Below are positions 1 to 9,289 of a stretch of 64,000 nt of DNA, in pieces (position 1 is the stretch's first letter; each line of letters opens with the position of its first letter). The notes below the pieces were generated by a model. The model made no database searches. It worked only from the letters and a program-made list of their open reading frames with translations, and was not told where the DNA came from. The position numbers were made by a program, and so were the translations under genes. The stretch comes from Gp6-AA40 sp963772955 (GTDB lineage: Bacteria > Acidobacteriota > Vicinamibacteria > Vicinamibacterales > UBA2999). The stretch is from the NCBI GenBank assembly GCA_963772955.1, contig CAVYZF010000023.1, positions 153,538-217,537 on the forward strand, read 5' to 3'.

Positions 1-1530
1 GTCTTGTGTCGTGTAACGCGCGAACTCGGCAGTGAGCGCGTCAGCGCCTGTGACGCGAACGACACCTGCAACACCGTCGCGCCCCTGCCCCATGGCGATG
101 GGAGAGATGGTGCCGGCGAACGTGCCGCCGACAAACACGAACAGGTTGAACATGGTCGGCTCGCAACCGGGAGTTGCGGCCGCCGTCATGCCACCGAGCA
201 CTTCGACATCGTCGCGCGCGATCGCTCGATCGAAGTGCAGGAACGGTACCCATCCAGCTTTGCGAACGGCCTCGGCTGTGGGCGACGCTGTCAGCGAGGT
301 CGATCCACATCGCCGCTCCAGTGCGCTGTGCGCTTCGGCTCCGGCCTGAGCCGCTGGGACGATGGCCGGCGAGCGATTCCACGACGCCATCGCTTGATCG
401 AGCCACAGCGGGGCTGCCTGCGTCGCCTGCTCCCTGACGTACTTCGTGACGCCGCGCAGTTGCGCCTCCGCTGTGTAGACGTTGCCGGCCGCATCGATCG
501 CAATGCCTTCTCCCATTGCGCCATCAGCTGAGTTCGGTGTCATGTGAGGCGGGATGAAGATCGTGACCTTGCCGTCTTTGAGACTGCCGATCCGGATCCC
601 GCGTTGCCATCCGGGATGCACGCGCTCGGTCGACTCTGAGTCTGCGGTGTAGATCACGTCGTTGCGATCGATTGCAAGACCGCTCGTGCGGCCGAAGTCG
701 TCGTACTCCGCGATGAACTTCCCTTCCTTCGAGAGGATCTGGATGCGATGGTTGTGGCGATCGGCGACGATGAGCCGCCCTTGCGAGTCGAATTCGAGCG
801 CGTGCGGCGTTCGGAACTCTCCTGGTCCGGTTCCGGTCTTGCCGATCACGCGCAGGAACTTACCGCTCTTATCGAACACCGAGATCCGTGCGACCAGGCT
901 CGGATCCGCAACATCGGTGTGACTCTCCGCGATGTAGACGTCGCCGTTCCCAGGGTCGGTCACGACATCAGTTGGATCTGTCAGCGCGTCCGGCGGATTC
1001 CCCCTCACGCCAGGCTTGCCGAGCGTCATCAGCACCTTGCCTTCCGGGCTGAACTTGACGACCACACTGCCCTTGCTCTCCTCGCCGGGGAACTTCTTGA
1101 GATCCTCGGCGCTGGGAGCACGTGCGTCGGTGACCCACACGTTGCCGTCTCGATCGACATGGATCCCGTGCGGCCACACGAACATTCCGCCGCCAAAGCT
1201 TCTGATCTCCTTGCCTGATTCATCGAAGTGATGAACCGGGTTCGCTTTGGTTCCAAGGCAGCCAGGAGCCGTGCCCGGCGAGCATCGGTCGGTGGCCCAC
1301 ACCGATCGGCCATCGCGATCGATCGCGACGCCGTTCGAGCCGCCCCACGAACGGCCCTCGACATCGAGCCGCGCCCAGTCGCGTACGACGCGATACGGAT
1401 TCGCACCGCTGTTGACCGGCTGGACCTTGTCGGTCTGCGCAGTCCCGCCGCGCTGCTGCGCCTGCACGCCGATCGTGAAGACCGCGATGCAGGCAGCGAC
1501 CGCCGACGCGGTTGTGACAGCGGCTCTCAT
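1..1530 (-). CDS. Exported NHL-repeat protein, C-terminus off the left edge
   Basis: An open frame runs from ATG at 1530 to the window edge (510 codons, no stop reached). The first ~28 residues form a signal peptide ending near AQAQQ. Residues ~55-390 carry repeated NHL-type blades such as SNGVAIDRDG, WPHGIHVDRDGN, RTPHALEFDSQGRL and GIAIDAAGNVY, as in six-bladed NHL propellers and the lyase domain of peptide-amidating enzymes. After the propeller a second segment (about residues 460-505) with C-x4-MFNLFVFVGG-x4-GTISP resembles the LppP/LprE family. The ATG overlaps the stop of the upstream VOC gene (ATGA), so the two are probably translationally coupled. It is the last visible gene of the 4354-to-1 operon. 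The propeller's ligand or reaction cannot be read from sequence. Confidence 0.8.
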   Translation of the reverse strand, partial: MRAAVTTASAVAACIAVFTIGVQAQQRGGTAQTDKVQPVNSGANPYRVVRDWARLDVEGRSWGGSNGVAIDRDGRSVWATDRCSPGTAPGCLGTKANPVHHFDESGKEIRSFGGGMFVWPHGIHVDRDGNVWVTDARAPSAEDLKKFPGEESKGSVVVKFSPEGKVLMTLGKPGVRGNPPDALTDPTDVVTDPGNGDVYIAESHTDVADPSLVARISVFDKSGKFLRVIGKTGTGPGEFRTPHALEFDSQGRLIVADRHNHRIQILSKEGKFIAEYDDFGRTSGLAIDRNDVIYTADSESTERVHPGWQRGIRIGSLKDGKVTIFIPPHMTPNSADGAMGEGIAIDAAGNVYTAEAQLRGVTKYVREQATQAAPLWLDQAMASWNRSPAIVPAAQAGAEAHSALERRCGSTSLTASPTAEAVRKAGWVPFLHFDRAIARDDVEVLGGMTAAATPGCEPTMFNLFVFVGGTFAGTISPIAMGQGRDGVAGVVRVTGADALTAEFARYTTQD

Positions 1531-2009
1531 TTCCAGCTCTGGATCGCTTTGAAGTGCATCGACGCCGGCGTGAGCTCCGCCAGCTCGATGCGGCCCATGT
1601 ATGGGTCGGTGATGTTGGCGAGCACGGCTTTCGTGTCGCTCGTATTGGTATCGCTCACCGTCACACCGCGCTTCCTGAACATCGCGACCGCGTCTGCAGC
1701 GCTGTCGACGTGCAGCCCGTAGTGCGTGAAGCCCGCCGGCCGCTGCGCGTTCGCCGGGTTCAGCTCGAGAAACGTGTTCTTGCTGATCTGCATGTAGACG
1801 AGACGCACTTGTCCCTTGTCGTCGTTGACGCGAAAGGCTTCGCGATACCCCATCTTGTCCGTGTAGTACTTCACGGCTTCCTCGACGTTCGGCACGTTGA
1901 TGCCAACGTGATTCATCATCACGACCCCGCGATTGGCGTTTTGCGCCATCGCCACATGCACGGCCAAGCCGGTAAACAGTCCGACCACGAACAACATCGC
2001 TCCACGCAT
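1527..2009 (-). CDS. Exported VOC-family (glyoxalase/dioxygenase-fold) protein
   Basis: A 160-residue protein with an N-terminal signal peptide (MRGAMLFVVGLFTG...AMAQ) followed by one vicinal-oxygen-chelate module pair. Candidate metal ligands are H34 in MNHVGINVPNVEEA, E82 in FLELNPA, H96 or H100 in THYGLHVDS and E142 in GRIELAEL, the usual spacing for this fold. Most VOC enzymes are cytoplasmic, so the signal peptide is unusual, but every other gene of this operon also looks exported. It starts 26 bases after the cytochrome gene and its stop overlaps the start of the NHL gene. The substrate is unknown; glyoxalase, isomerase or extradiol-type chemistry are all possible. Confidence 0.85.
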   Translation of the reverse strand: MRGAMLFVVGLFTGLAVHVAMAQNANRGVVMMNHVGINVPNVEEAVKYYTDKMGYREAFRVNDDKGQVRLVYMQISKNTFLELNPANAQRPAGFTHYGLHVDSAADAVAMFRKRGVTVSDTNTSDTKAVLANITDPYMGRIELAELTPASMHFKAIQSWK

Positions 2010-2035
2010 ATAGCCTCCTCGGGTGTGTGCAGCCG

Positions 2036-2401
2036 CTACTTTCGATTGAGCTGCGGAATGGTGTTGACGGCCGGTGGCGCCGGAATGGCACGCAGCCAGG
2101 CGTAGATATCCGCGAGCTCGCTATCAGAGAGCGTTTTCGTCGAGTACGGAATCATCTCTTCGGTCGGCCGCCGCACGTAACGCGAGAACGCCGGCCAGGG
2201 TGGGACGCGACCCGCAAGCCTCGGGCCGGCGATGCCGCCACCCTGCGCCGCGAGCCCGTGGCACTGCCAGCAGGCGCGTTCGACGAACAGCTTCTTGCCG
2301 GTCTCGGCATTTCCAGCGGGCACTGCGGGAGCCTGGCCACGAAGCGGCAACTCCGCGGCAAGGACAGCGGCGACGATCAGCAGCGGCAACCCTAATCGCA
2401 T
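2036..2401 (-). CDS. Exported small c-type cytochrome
   Basis: A 121-residue class I cytochrome c. Residues 1-23 are a signal peptide; the haem-binding site CWQCH lies at residues 44-48; M83 in EEMIPY is the likely sixth ligand; the closing helix LSDSELADIYAWL is typical of this family. It should act in the periplasm as a one-electron carrier. It begins only 12 bases after the stop of the ThDP enzyme gene, so it is almost certainly co-transcribed and is the obvious electron acceptor candidate for that enzyme. Confidence 0.9.
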   Translation of the reverse strand: MRLGLPLLIVAAVLAAELPLRGQAPAVPAGNAETGKKLFVERACWQCHGLAAQGGGIAGPRLAGRVPPWPAFSRYVRRPTEEMIPYSTKTLSDSELADIYAWLRAIPAPPAVNTIPQLNRK

Positions 2402-2413
2402 CGCGTGGCCTCG

Positions 2414-4354
2414 TCAGCGTGGCTGCGTCAACGTGTCGAGCAACGCCACTTCCCCCTTCTCGACCCGTTCGACGGCGCGCAACAACGCGGGCCGAAGGTC
2501 CTTCGGATTCGAAATGGGTCCCTCGGCGTAGGCCCCCATGCTTCGAGCCATCTGCGCGAAGTCGATGTTGGGATCGCTGATGGTCGATCCAGTCAGACCG
2601 GCGTGCGCGACGGTCATGCCGCGCTGGCGACGATTGGCCATGCGTTGCAAATGCATGACCTCCTGGTGATACGCGCGGTTGTTCTGCATCACGAACAGCA
2701 TCGGAATGCGGTGATGCGTGGCGGTCCAGAGCGCGCTGTTGACGTAGAGCATGTCGCCATCGGGCTGAAAGCGCACGCAAAAGCGCCCGTGCCTTTTGTG
2801 CGCCAGCGCGGCGCCGATGGCAATCGACAGCGAGCCACCGATACCGCCGCCATTGACCGCGCCCATCGTCCGATAGAACGTGTCCACGTTCCAGAGCCGG
2901 TTGGCGCCGCCGCCGACTGACACCCAATCCTTGTCCCTGATCACATCCCAGACTTCCAGAGCCAGCCGCTGCAACGTGATCGGGCTGGAGTCCCATCCAT
3001 ACGTGCATTCGATGCGGGCACGCTCGAGCGCTTCCGCCGACGCAGTTGCCAGTCGTTTGCCTCGCTCGTCCATCACACGACGGCGATCGGGTGTAATCAG
3101 CTTCTTGCACGCGTCGATGAGACTGGGCAGTGTGGCTTGTGGGTCGCCCGCAATGGACATCGAGACTTCCTGGAAGCGCTCGACCGTCTGGTAATTGCCC
3201 TTCATGTACAAGTCGTACGACGAGATGCTGATGACCTTCGCATCTGGCTTCGTGAGCGGAGTGGAACTCCGCACCTGCTGATCACGATAGCGATTGAGCC
3301 GGCCATACAAACCGTCTTCGTTCAGCGCCAGGATGACGTCCGCTGTACGCACGTTCCCGCCACCGCTCAACGGATGCTGATTGGGCATGCCACGGCCGCC
3401 GCCCTGCACGGGTGCCTGCAGCGTCTCTGCAAGTTCCACCAGCAGACGCATGCCGTCCTCATTGCGCGCAACGTCACCGGCGATGATCAATGGACTCTCG
3501 GCAGCGACCAGCAACTTCGCCACTTCCGCCACCGCGCTGGAGTCACCGGCGGGAGGACTGGTGAGTGTCAGCTTCGGGATGTGCAGCTTCGATCGATCGC
3601 CGGCCGGGTTCTCCTGGAGCGTGGCATCGACGACGAGCACGACCGGTCCGCGCGGTTCGGTCATGGCCATCTTGTAGGCGCGCACCGCCGACTCGGCGAA
3701 GTGCTGCAAGGACAAGGGCGTGTCGTCCCACTTCACCATGTCGCGAACGGCGCCGGCGGGATCGACGACCGAGTGCGGGCCCCAGTCGAACGCGGGCCGC
3801 CGCTCTTTGCCATCGAGAATGTTCGCGACCAGGATGTAGGTCGGCGTGTGCGCGGAGAAGGCGCCGAAGATGCCCATCATCGCGTGGTGCAGCCCTGATG
3901 GCGCGAACGTGATCACCGCCATCGGCTTGCCGGCGACCGCGTAGTAGCCGTTGGCGATGTTGACTGCCGCCTGCTCGTGCGCGCAGGTCAACCACTCCGG
4001 CGACTTGTTGCCACCGTAGTTGATAAACGATTCGTGCAGGCCTCTGAAGCTCGACGCGGGGTTCGCGATGATGTATTCGAAGTCGAGCTTCTTGAGCACG
4101 TCGACCATGAAGTCGGAGCCCGGGTCGTCGACGGTCATGACGCCGGGCTCGTCAGGCAGAGGCGCGGTCTCGGGCGCGAGCGTCTGCGCAGCTTGTTCGG
4201 GCGTGAACGCGGCCCGTGGCTGAGCGGGAACGTGCGACTCTGCATCGATCGGCGCGACGCCTGGTACCGTCAGTGCCGCGGCGCCTGCTGCGCCCGCGGC
4301 AGCACCCTTGAGAAATCCACGGCGGTTCACCTGGGACTTCGCGTCGTTCGCCAT
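2414..4354 (-). CDS. Tat-exported thiamine-diphosphate-dependent enzyme (acetolactate synthase/benzoylformate decarboxylase fold)
   Basis: A 646-residue protein. Residues 10-35 are a twin-arginine signal (RRGFLKG followed by an Ala/Gly-rich stretch). The mature part has the three-domain ThDP decarboxylase/synthase fold: a pyrimidine-binding domain with conserved glutamate E127 in CAHEQAAVNIANGY, a central domain (about 270-420), and a pyrophosphate-binding domain with DGDMLY at 532-537 and NN at 558-559, matching the GDG-x(24-27)-N metal site with Met in place of the last Gly. The family acts on 2-oxo acids. Tat export of a folded, cofactor-loaded enzyme fits a periplasmic role. It is the first gene of the operon with cytochrome c, VOC and NHL proteins. 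The exact reaction is not known. Confidence 0.88.
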   Translation of the reverse strand: MANDAKSQVNRRGFLKGAAAGAAGAAALTVPGVAPIDAESHVPAQPRAAFTPEQAAQTLAPETAPLPDEPGVMTVDDPGSDFMVDVLKKLDFEYIIANPASSFRGLHESFINYGGNKSPEWLTCAHEQAAVNIANGYYAVAGKPMAVITFAPSGLHHAMMGIFGAFSAHTPTYILVANILDGKERRPAFDWGPHSVVDPAGAVRDMVKWDDTPLSLQHFAESAVRAYKMAMTEPRGPVVLVVDATLQENPAGDRSKLHIPKLTLTSPPAGDSSAVAEVAKLLVAAESPLIIAGDVARNEDGMRLLVELAETLQAPVQGGGRGMPNQHPLSGGGNVRTADVILALNEDGLYGRLNRYRDQQVRSSTPLTKPDAKVISISSYDLYMKGNYQTVERFQEVSMSIAGDPQATLPSLIDACKKLITPDRRRVMDERGKRLATASAEALERARIECTYGWDSSPITLQRLALEVWDVIRDKDWVSVGGGANRLWNVDTFYRTMGAVNGGGIGGSLSIAIGAALAHKRHGRFCVRFQPDGDMLYVNSALWTATHHRIPMLFVMQNNRAYHQEVMHLQRMANRRQRGMTVAHAGLTGSTISDPNIDFAQMARSMGAYAEGPISNPKDLRPALLRAVERVEKGEVALLDTLTQPR

Positions 4355-4374
4355 GCAGTCTCCGCTCTTGGTGT

Positions 4375-4409
<35 letters not shown>

Positions 4410-4457
4410 GCACACTGCGCCCGCCGCTCAACCCGCGGCGAAGGTTACCAGACTTCT

Positions 4458-4520
4458 CCTGAACCCCGAACCCTGAACCCCGGATCCCGGATCCCGGACC
4501 CCGGATCCCGGATCCCGAAT
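4458..4520. repeat. Nine-copy heptamer repeat of the CCCGGAT type
   Basis: Nine adjoining 7-bp units (CCTGAAC, CCCGAAC, CCTGAAC, CCCGGAT twice, CCCGGAC, CCCGGAT twice, CCCGAAT) fill the divergent intergenic region between the ThDP operon and padR. The sequence differs from the array at 4375-4409 but the period is the same. Confidence 0.95.
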
Positions 4521-4554
4521 CACGGCGCCTCTTGCCGCGTGACGTCCCTGCCTG

Positions 4555-4569
4555 TAGCATATGTGGCTA
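4555..4569. promoter_or_regulatory. Short inverted repeat at the padR start, possible autoregulatory operator
   Basis: TAGC and GCTA flank a 7-base spacer immediately before and overlapping the ATG at 4569. PadR proteins commonly bind short dyads near their own promoter; this assignment is only positional. Confidence 0.3.
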
Positions 4570-4922
4570 TGCCATCTATTGAGCGGCGCATTCTCGATCG
4601 CGAGCTGAAGAAGGGATCGGCGGAGTTGATCATCCTGTCGATTCTCGAAGCGCGTGCACGTCACGGCTACGAGATCAGCAAACTGATCGAGCAACGCTCG
4701 AACGGAACGCTCAAGTTCCACATCGCGTCTCTCTATCCGCTCCTCTATCGCCTGGAGGAACGCGGCTGGCTTCAGGGCCGATGGGTCGAGAAAGCCGGAC
4801 AACGGCGGCGCCGCTTCTACAGCCTGACCGCCGCCGGGAAGAAAGTCCTGGCCAACCAGCGCAGCACATGGAAGGCCTTCGTCGAAGCGATGGGCCTCAT
4901 CACCGGAGTGGACCATGCCTGA
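4569..4922 (+). CDS. PadR-family transcriptional regulator
   Basis: A 117-residue protein from ATG 4569; an upstream in-frame ATG at 4539 would add ten unconserved residues. It is almost entirely the PadR winged helix: LKKGSAELIILSILE, HGYEISKLIEQRS, SLYPLLYRLEERGWL and RRRFYSLTAAGKKVL. In acidobacteria this subgroup is usually encoded directly before an ADOP-type permease, exactly as here, where the two frames overlap by 8 bases. It probably represses its own transcription unit; the inducing ligand is unknown. Confidence 0.92.
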   Translation: MPSIERRILDRELKKGSAELIILSILEARARHGYEISKLIEQRSNGTLKFHIASLYPLLYRLEERGWLQGRWVEKAGQRRRRFYSLTAAGKKVLANQRSTWKAFVEAMGLITGVDHA

Positions 4923-7213
4923 GTGGACTGCCGACCTGCGCGCTCGTCTCTCCGGCCTCGGACTGACGGCTGCGCGCGAAGCCGAGATCATCGAGGAGCT
5001 TTCGCAACATCTCGACGATCGCTACGAGGAGCTTCGGGCATCGGGTTCCTCCGACGCCGACGCGCGTCGCCTCGCCCTGGAAGAACTGAGCGAGCGAGAA
5101 GAGCTCCCCACCCGCGGTCGCAGAGGCCACCTACGTCTCGTGGAATACGTTCACATTGATCGGGCAGCGAGTGGAGCTGGGTCGCGACTTCACAGACGCG
5201 GACGATCGAAGCGGCGCGCCACCGGTCGTGATGCTCAGCGCCAATCTGTGGCGCAGTCGCTATGGCGCCGACAGCGCGGTGCTCGGAAGCACGGTCCGCG
5301 TCAATGGCGTGCCATCAACCATCATTGGCGTCATGCCGCCAGACGTTGGATTCCCGGATCGCTCCGCGATCTGGCTGCCAATCTCGGCGTTGCCTGCGGC
5401 GCAGCGGACATCACGGAACGCCCGCATCTTCGACGGTCTCGGGAGGTTGCGTCCCGGCGTCACGATTGATCAGGCCATCGATGAACTGACGGGCATCACC
5501 GCCTCCCTGGCTGCGCGTTATCCGGATACGAACGCCAGGATCGTTCCTCGCGTGACGACGTTCGGCATCGCGGCTCAGTTTGTCGCGGTGACGTATGCGT
5601 TGCTCGGTGCGGTTGGCTTCGTGCTGCTGATCGCCTGCGCGAACGTCGCGAATCTGTTGCTGGCGCGCTCGGCCGATCGCGCGCGTGACGTCACACTCCG
5701 GCTCGCCCTGGGTGCCAGCCGTTGGCGAATCGTCCGTCAGTTGCTGGTCGAAGGGCTGCTGCTCGCAACGGCGGGTGGCCTCTGCGGATTCGCACTTGCC
5801 CAGCCCGGCCTTCAGCTGCTTCGGAATCTTCCAGCCGAATCTGCGCCGCCATCGTGGGTGCAGTTCACGATGGACCCGAGAGTCTTTGCCTATGTCATTG
5901 CTCTGTGTGTCGGCAGCGCGCTCGTGTGCAGCCTGCTTCCCGCATGGCAGGTGTCTCGACCCGCTCTTGTTGCGACGATGAACGACGCGGCACGCAGCAG
6001 CACCGGAGGGCGAAGTCGGCGCCGGTGGATGGGCACACTTGTCGTCGCCCAGGTCGCCCTGGCTCTCGTGCTCCTGACCGGAGCCGCCCTGATGATGCAG
6101 AACCTGCTCGGTCAGTTGCGCATCGACGTCGGTGTGGACACAGGTAGTCTCACGACGATGGCGTTCAACCTTCGGCAACGGGACTATGACGCGGGGCAGC
6201 GCTTGCGTCTTTTCGGTCAGCTCGAGGAAAGGTTGTCGTCGAGCTCGGGAATCAGCGCGGCGCTGGTCAGCAATGCGCCCCTCCAGGGCGCCGTGGTACG
6301 ACGACTTCGCATCGAAGGCCAGCCAGCTGCCGAGCCCGGCGCTCTTCCCGTTGTGTCGGCGATCGAGATCGGTCAGCGCTACTTCGATGTCGTCGGCGCG
6401 TCAGTGATTGCTGGGCGTCAGTTGACTGGAGACGATGGCCGTCCGGGCTCTGACGGCGTTGTCGTCAACGAGCGATTTGCCAGTATGCATTTCCAGGATG
6501 GATCGGCGATTGGAAAGCGAATCACCTTGCTCGACCAGCGTGCGCCGGCAAACACGACCGACGAGGCACACTGGATGACGATCGTTGGCATCGTGAGCAA
6601 CATCCGGCAGCGTCGCCCGCCTTCCAACGAGTTCGATCCGATCGTCTACCAGTCGTACGAATCGACGGTGCCGCAGGCGATGGAGATCATCGCGCGTTCC
6701 CCGTTAGGCCCGAGTGCCGCAGCGGCCTTCGCGGCCGCACAGGTGCGTGCCATCGACGCTGACCTCCCGATCGCGCCAGCCATCACTGTTGATGATGCCT
6801 TGACGCAGCAGCTCTGGCCGCAACGGCTGTTCGGGTCGATGTTCGCGGCGTTCGCATCGATCGCGATGCTGCTGGCCACGTGCGGTCTGTATGGCGTGAC
6901 GTCGTATGCGGTCTCTCGACGGACGCGCGAGATTGGCGTTCGCGTCGCGCTCGGAGCCGACACGCGCGCCGTATGGTGGGCAATCGCCGGCACGACGCTT
7001 CGACAACTTGTGATCGGTCTTGCGATTGGAACAGCCGGCGCGGCAGCAGTCGCGACCTTCCTGCCGGCGATGCTCGTCGGGACCGGTGGAGCACATGTGC
7101 CCGCGTTCGTCGGTGTGGCGATCGTGTTGATTGCGGCCGGCCTCCTGGCGAGTGCGCTGCCGGCGCGGCGAGCGCTCCGTCTCGATCCGACGATTGCGCT
7201 TCAGGCCGAGTGA
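4915..7213 (+). pseudogene. ADOP/MacB-like ABC permease with internal deletion and frameshift
   Basis: The first ~60 codons (from ATG 4915) encode the permease prefix domain typical of ADOP proteins (EAEIIEELSQHLDDRYEEL, ARRLALEEL). The frame then changes near 5100-5110 and joins directly to the middle of the periplasmic MacB-PCD domain (GQRVELGRDFTDAD, PPVVMLSANLWRSRYG) in the second frame, which runs to 7213 and contains both FtsX transmembrane modules. The first membrane helix and the beginning of the periplasmic domain, roughly 110-150 residues, are missing. The 3' ORF has only an internal TTG start at 5156. No ATPase gene is adjacent. A functional exporter is unlikely. Confidence 0.8.
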
Positions 7214-8028
7214 AGCAGTTGCGCCGGTGGCGCGGCCAGTTGATAGAAGCCCCCTGCTGACGATGTCGCGAAGCCTTCTGCGACGAGCGCGCGGTTGCCA
7301 CGTCCGGCCTCGGGCCTCGACAAGCCCGTGACGCGCGCGAGCTCACCTGGAATCGTCATCCCTGCGCCCGCGAGAAAGCAGCGCGCGATCTCTCGCAGCG
7401 CGAGATCGCGATCACCGCGCCTGAGCAGCGCATCTGGAAATCGACCGAGACCGAGCGTCCAGAGGTACGTAAACTTCGGAAGGTAGACCGCCTCGCTTGG
7501 CACAACGATCATCGCCGCCTGCAGTTCGTCGATCGCACGCGTGAAGGCCGTCCGATCAGTGAGCCCGGATTCCTTCCGCAGGTCCGACGAGGCCATCTCC
7601 CATTCCTTCCTCAACACCTTGAGCACGGCGCGCGCGTTTACGCTCAGGCGCGTTCGCTCCTCAGACGGGCGCACACCCCAGATGGCGTAGAAGTGCGGCA
7701 CCATGCGCGGCGCGATGAACATTGCCTTTCCGCGCGCGAGCTTGCCGTAATACAGCTTGCCGTGACGGACCATCTGATCCTTCAGCGTCCACGCCAGCGA
7801 TGTCTCGGGATCCTTCTGCACGTGACGCGGCAGCACTGCGTCGCGACGTCCGCACACGGCCACGTACAACGACGGTCCCGGCCGTCGCGAGTCGGTCAGG
7901 CAGGCGGCGAATCCGACCTGCTCGACGAAACGCTCAGCCTCGGGAACTGTTCCGACACAACGTGTCGCTTCGCGACGCCAGCGAGCGTCGCGGTAGTCTT
8001 CAATCTCCGCAGGGATCTGTGCTCTCAC
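7201..8028 (-). CDS. AlkZ-related winged-helix protein
   Basis: About 275 residues from GTG 8028, which overlaps the stop of the upstream hydrolase gene as GTGA; the longer open frame to 8163 only overlaps that gene. The sequence follows the AlkZ-related family: EAERFVEQVGFAACL near the start, a central LKDQMVRHGKLYYGKL-type segment, FYAIWG, then winged-helix parts (LRKESGLTDRTAFTRAIDEL and PGELARVTGLSR). True AlkZ removes bases from crosslinked DNA; whether this relative keeps glycosylase activity is unknown, and I cannot identify the catalytic QxQ/QxD motif. It probably shares a transcript with the serine hydrolase. Confidence 0.65.
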   Translation of the reverse strand: MRAQIPAEIEDYRDARWRREATRCVGTVPEAERFVEQVGFAACLTDSRRPGPSLYVAVCGRRDAVLPRHVQKDPETSLAWTLKDQMVRHGKLYYGKLARGKAMFIAPRMVPHFYAIWGVRPSEERTRLSVNARAVLKVLRKEWEMASSDLRKESGLTDRTAFTRAIDELQAAMIVVPSEAVYLPKFTYLWTLGLGRFPDALLRRGDRDLALREIARCFLAGAGMTIPGELARVTGLSRPEAGRGNRALVAEGFATSSAGGFYQLAAPPAQLLHSA

Positions 8029-9245
8029 GATGTCGCGATCTGGTGAACGGTAGCGATCGCGCTCCACGCGCCAAGACCGATTCCGCGTGCCATCTGATGC
8101 AGCTCGAGCATGTTGTGTGAGAGAAAGAGTGCGACCGAGCGGTCGTTCGGATCGGCCTGCCACCAGCCGCCGTACGCGCCCGGCCAGCCAATCGTACCAA
8201 CACCTCCACGACCGCGAAGCGGATCCGCCGTGTCTGGTTCCATCACGACAGCAACACCCATCCCGTAACCATGTCCCGCCGCGAAGATGGGACGACCAAA
8301 CATGCGGGTGTTCGCGCGCTGCTCTGGCGTGAGCTGGTTCGACGTCATCATCGAGAGCGTATCGGCGCTGAGCAAACGCGCACCGTCGCGGGTATCGCCG
8401 ATCAACATTCGTGCGAATGTCAGGTAGTCATCGAGCGTCGACCACAGACCCTGTCCGCCTGACTCGAATGTCATGTCGTCCGGACGTTCATCCAGCGCAT
8501 GACGACCTGGTGCCGCTGTCAATGGCGCCAGACGACCATCGCCATCGAAGCCGCACAGTCCCGCGCGACGATCGCGCTTCTCATGCGGCACGAAGAAACC
8601 GCTGTCGTGCATCGCGAGCGGTGTGAAGATTCGTCGCTGCAGCACCTCACCGAAGGACGTGCCCTCGATCCGAGCGATCAGAAATCCGAGGAGATCTGTC
8701 GAAAGGCTATAGTGAAAGCCGGCACCTGGTTGATCGATCAAAGGCAATGTGCCGAGGCGCGCGATCCATTCATCGGGCGTGAGGGCGTTGTCGATCTGCG
8801 TGCCGAGTGTTTCTGCGTGCGCGCGAGCGATCGGGCCACGATGAAAGTCGCCATACGTGAGACCGGAGCGATGCGTCAGCAGATCGCGAAACGTGATCGG
8901 ACGCGCGGCCGCATCAGTCTCGTCGAGCGAACCGTCTGGATCGCGCAGCACGCGCATGCGCGCGAGCTCGGGCGCGCGACTCGAGATCGGATCGTCCAGG
9001 GCGAATCGTCCCTCGTCGAGCAGCATCAGCGCCGCGACCGTCGTCACTGGCTTCGTCATCGATGCGATCCGGAAGATCGTGTCGCGCTCCACCGGCATCC
9101 CAGTCGTGAGGTCGCGTGTTCCGACTGCTGTGACCTGGACGGCCTCGCCGTTCCTCCAGATGAGCGCGGCCGCCCCAGCCAACTCGCCGGCGGCTGTGTA
9201 CCTCGAGAGAGCGTCTTCCAACGTATTCTTACGCGATGTCCCCAT
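8025..9245 (-). CDS. Serine hydrolase of the class C beta-lactamase/esterase family
   Basis: A 406-residue protein without a clear signal peptide. The nucleophile motif is SMTK in FRIASMTKPVTTVAAL at about residues 62-65. The Tyr motif lies in FHYSLSTDLLGFLI and later segments include HDSGFFVPHEK and FESGGQGLWSTLDDYLTFARML, all typical of EstB-like esterases and D-aminopeptidase relatives. It is transcribed away from a TetR regulator, with 44 bases between the two starts, so TetR control is likely. Substrate unknown; many relatives are esterases rather than true beta-lactamases. Confidence 0.88.
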   Translation of the reverse strand: MGTSRKNTLEDALSRYTAAGELAGAAALIWRNGEAVQVTAVGTRDLTTGMPVERDTIFRIASMTKPVTTVAALMLLDEGRFALDDPISSRAPELARMRVLRDPDGSLDETDAAARPITFRDLLTHRSGLTYGDFHRGPIARAHAETLGTQIDNALTPDEWIARLGTLPLIDQPGAGFHYSLSTDLLGFLIARIEGTSFGEVLQRRIFTPLAMHDSGFFVPHEKRDRRAGLCGFDGDGRLAPLTAAPGRHALDERPDDMTFESGGQGLWSTLDDYLTFARMLIGDTRDGARLLSADTLSMMTSNQLTPEQRANTRMFGRPIFAAGHGYGMGVAVVMEPDTADPLRGRGGVGTIGWPGAYGGWWQADPNDRSVALFLSHNMLELHQMARGIGLGAWSAIATVHQIATS

Positions 9246-9270
9246 ATTTCGTATTGAGTTTATAAAATAA

Positions 9271-9286
9271 ATGTACTATATTACAT
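9271..9286. promoter_or_regulatory. Palindrome in the divergent hydrolase/tetR promoter region
   Basis: ATGTA and TACAT arms flank a 6-base AT spacer, in the only AT-rich stretch between the divergent genes, three bases before the tetR start codon. This is the best candidate operator for the TetR protein. Confidence 0.5.
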
Positions 9287-9289
9287 GCG

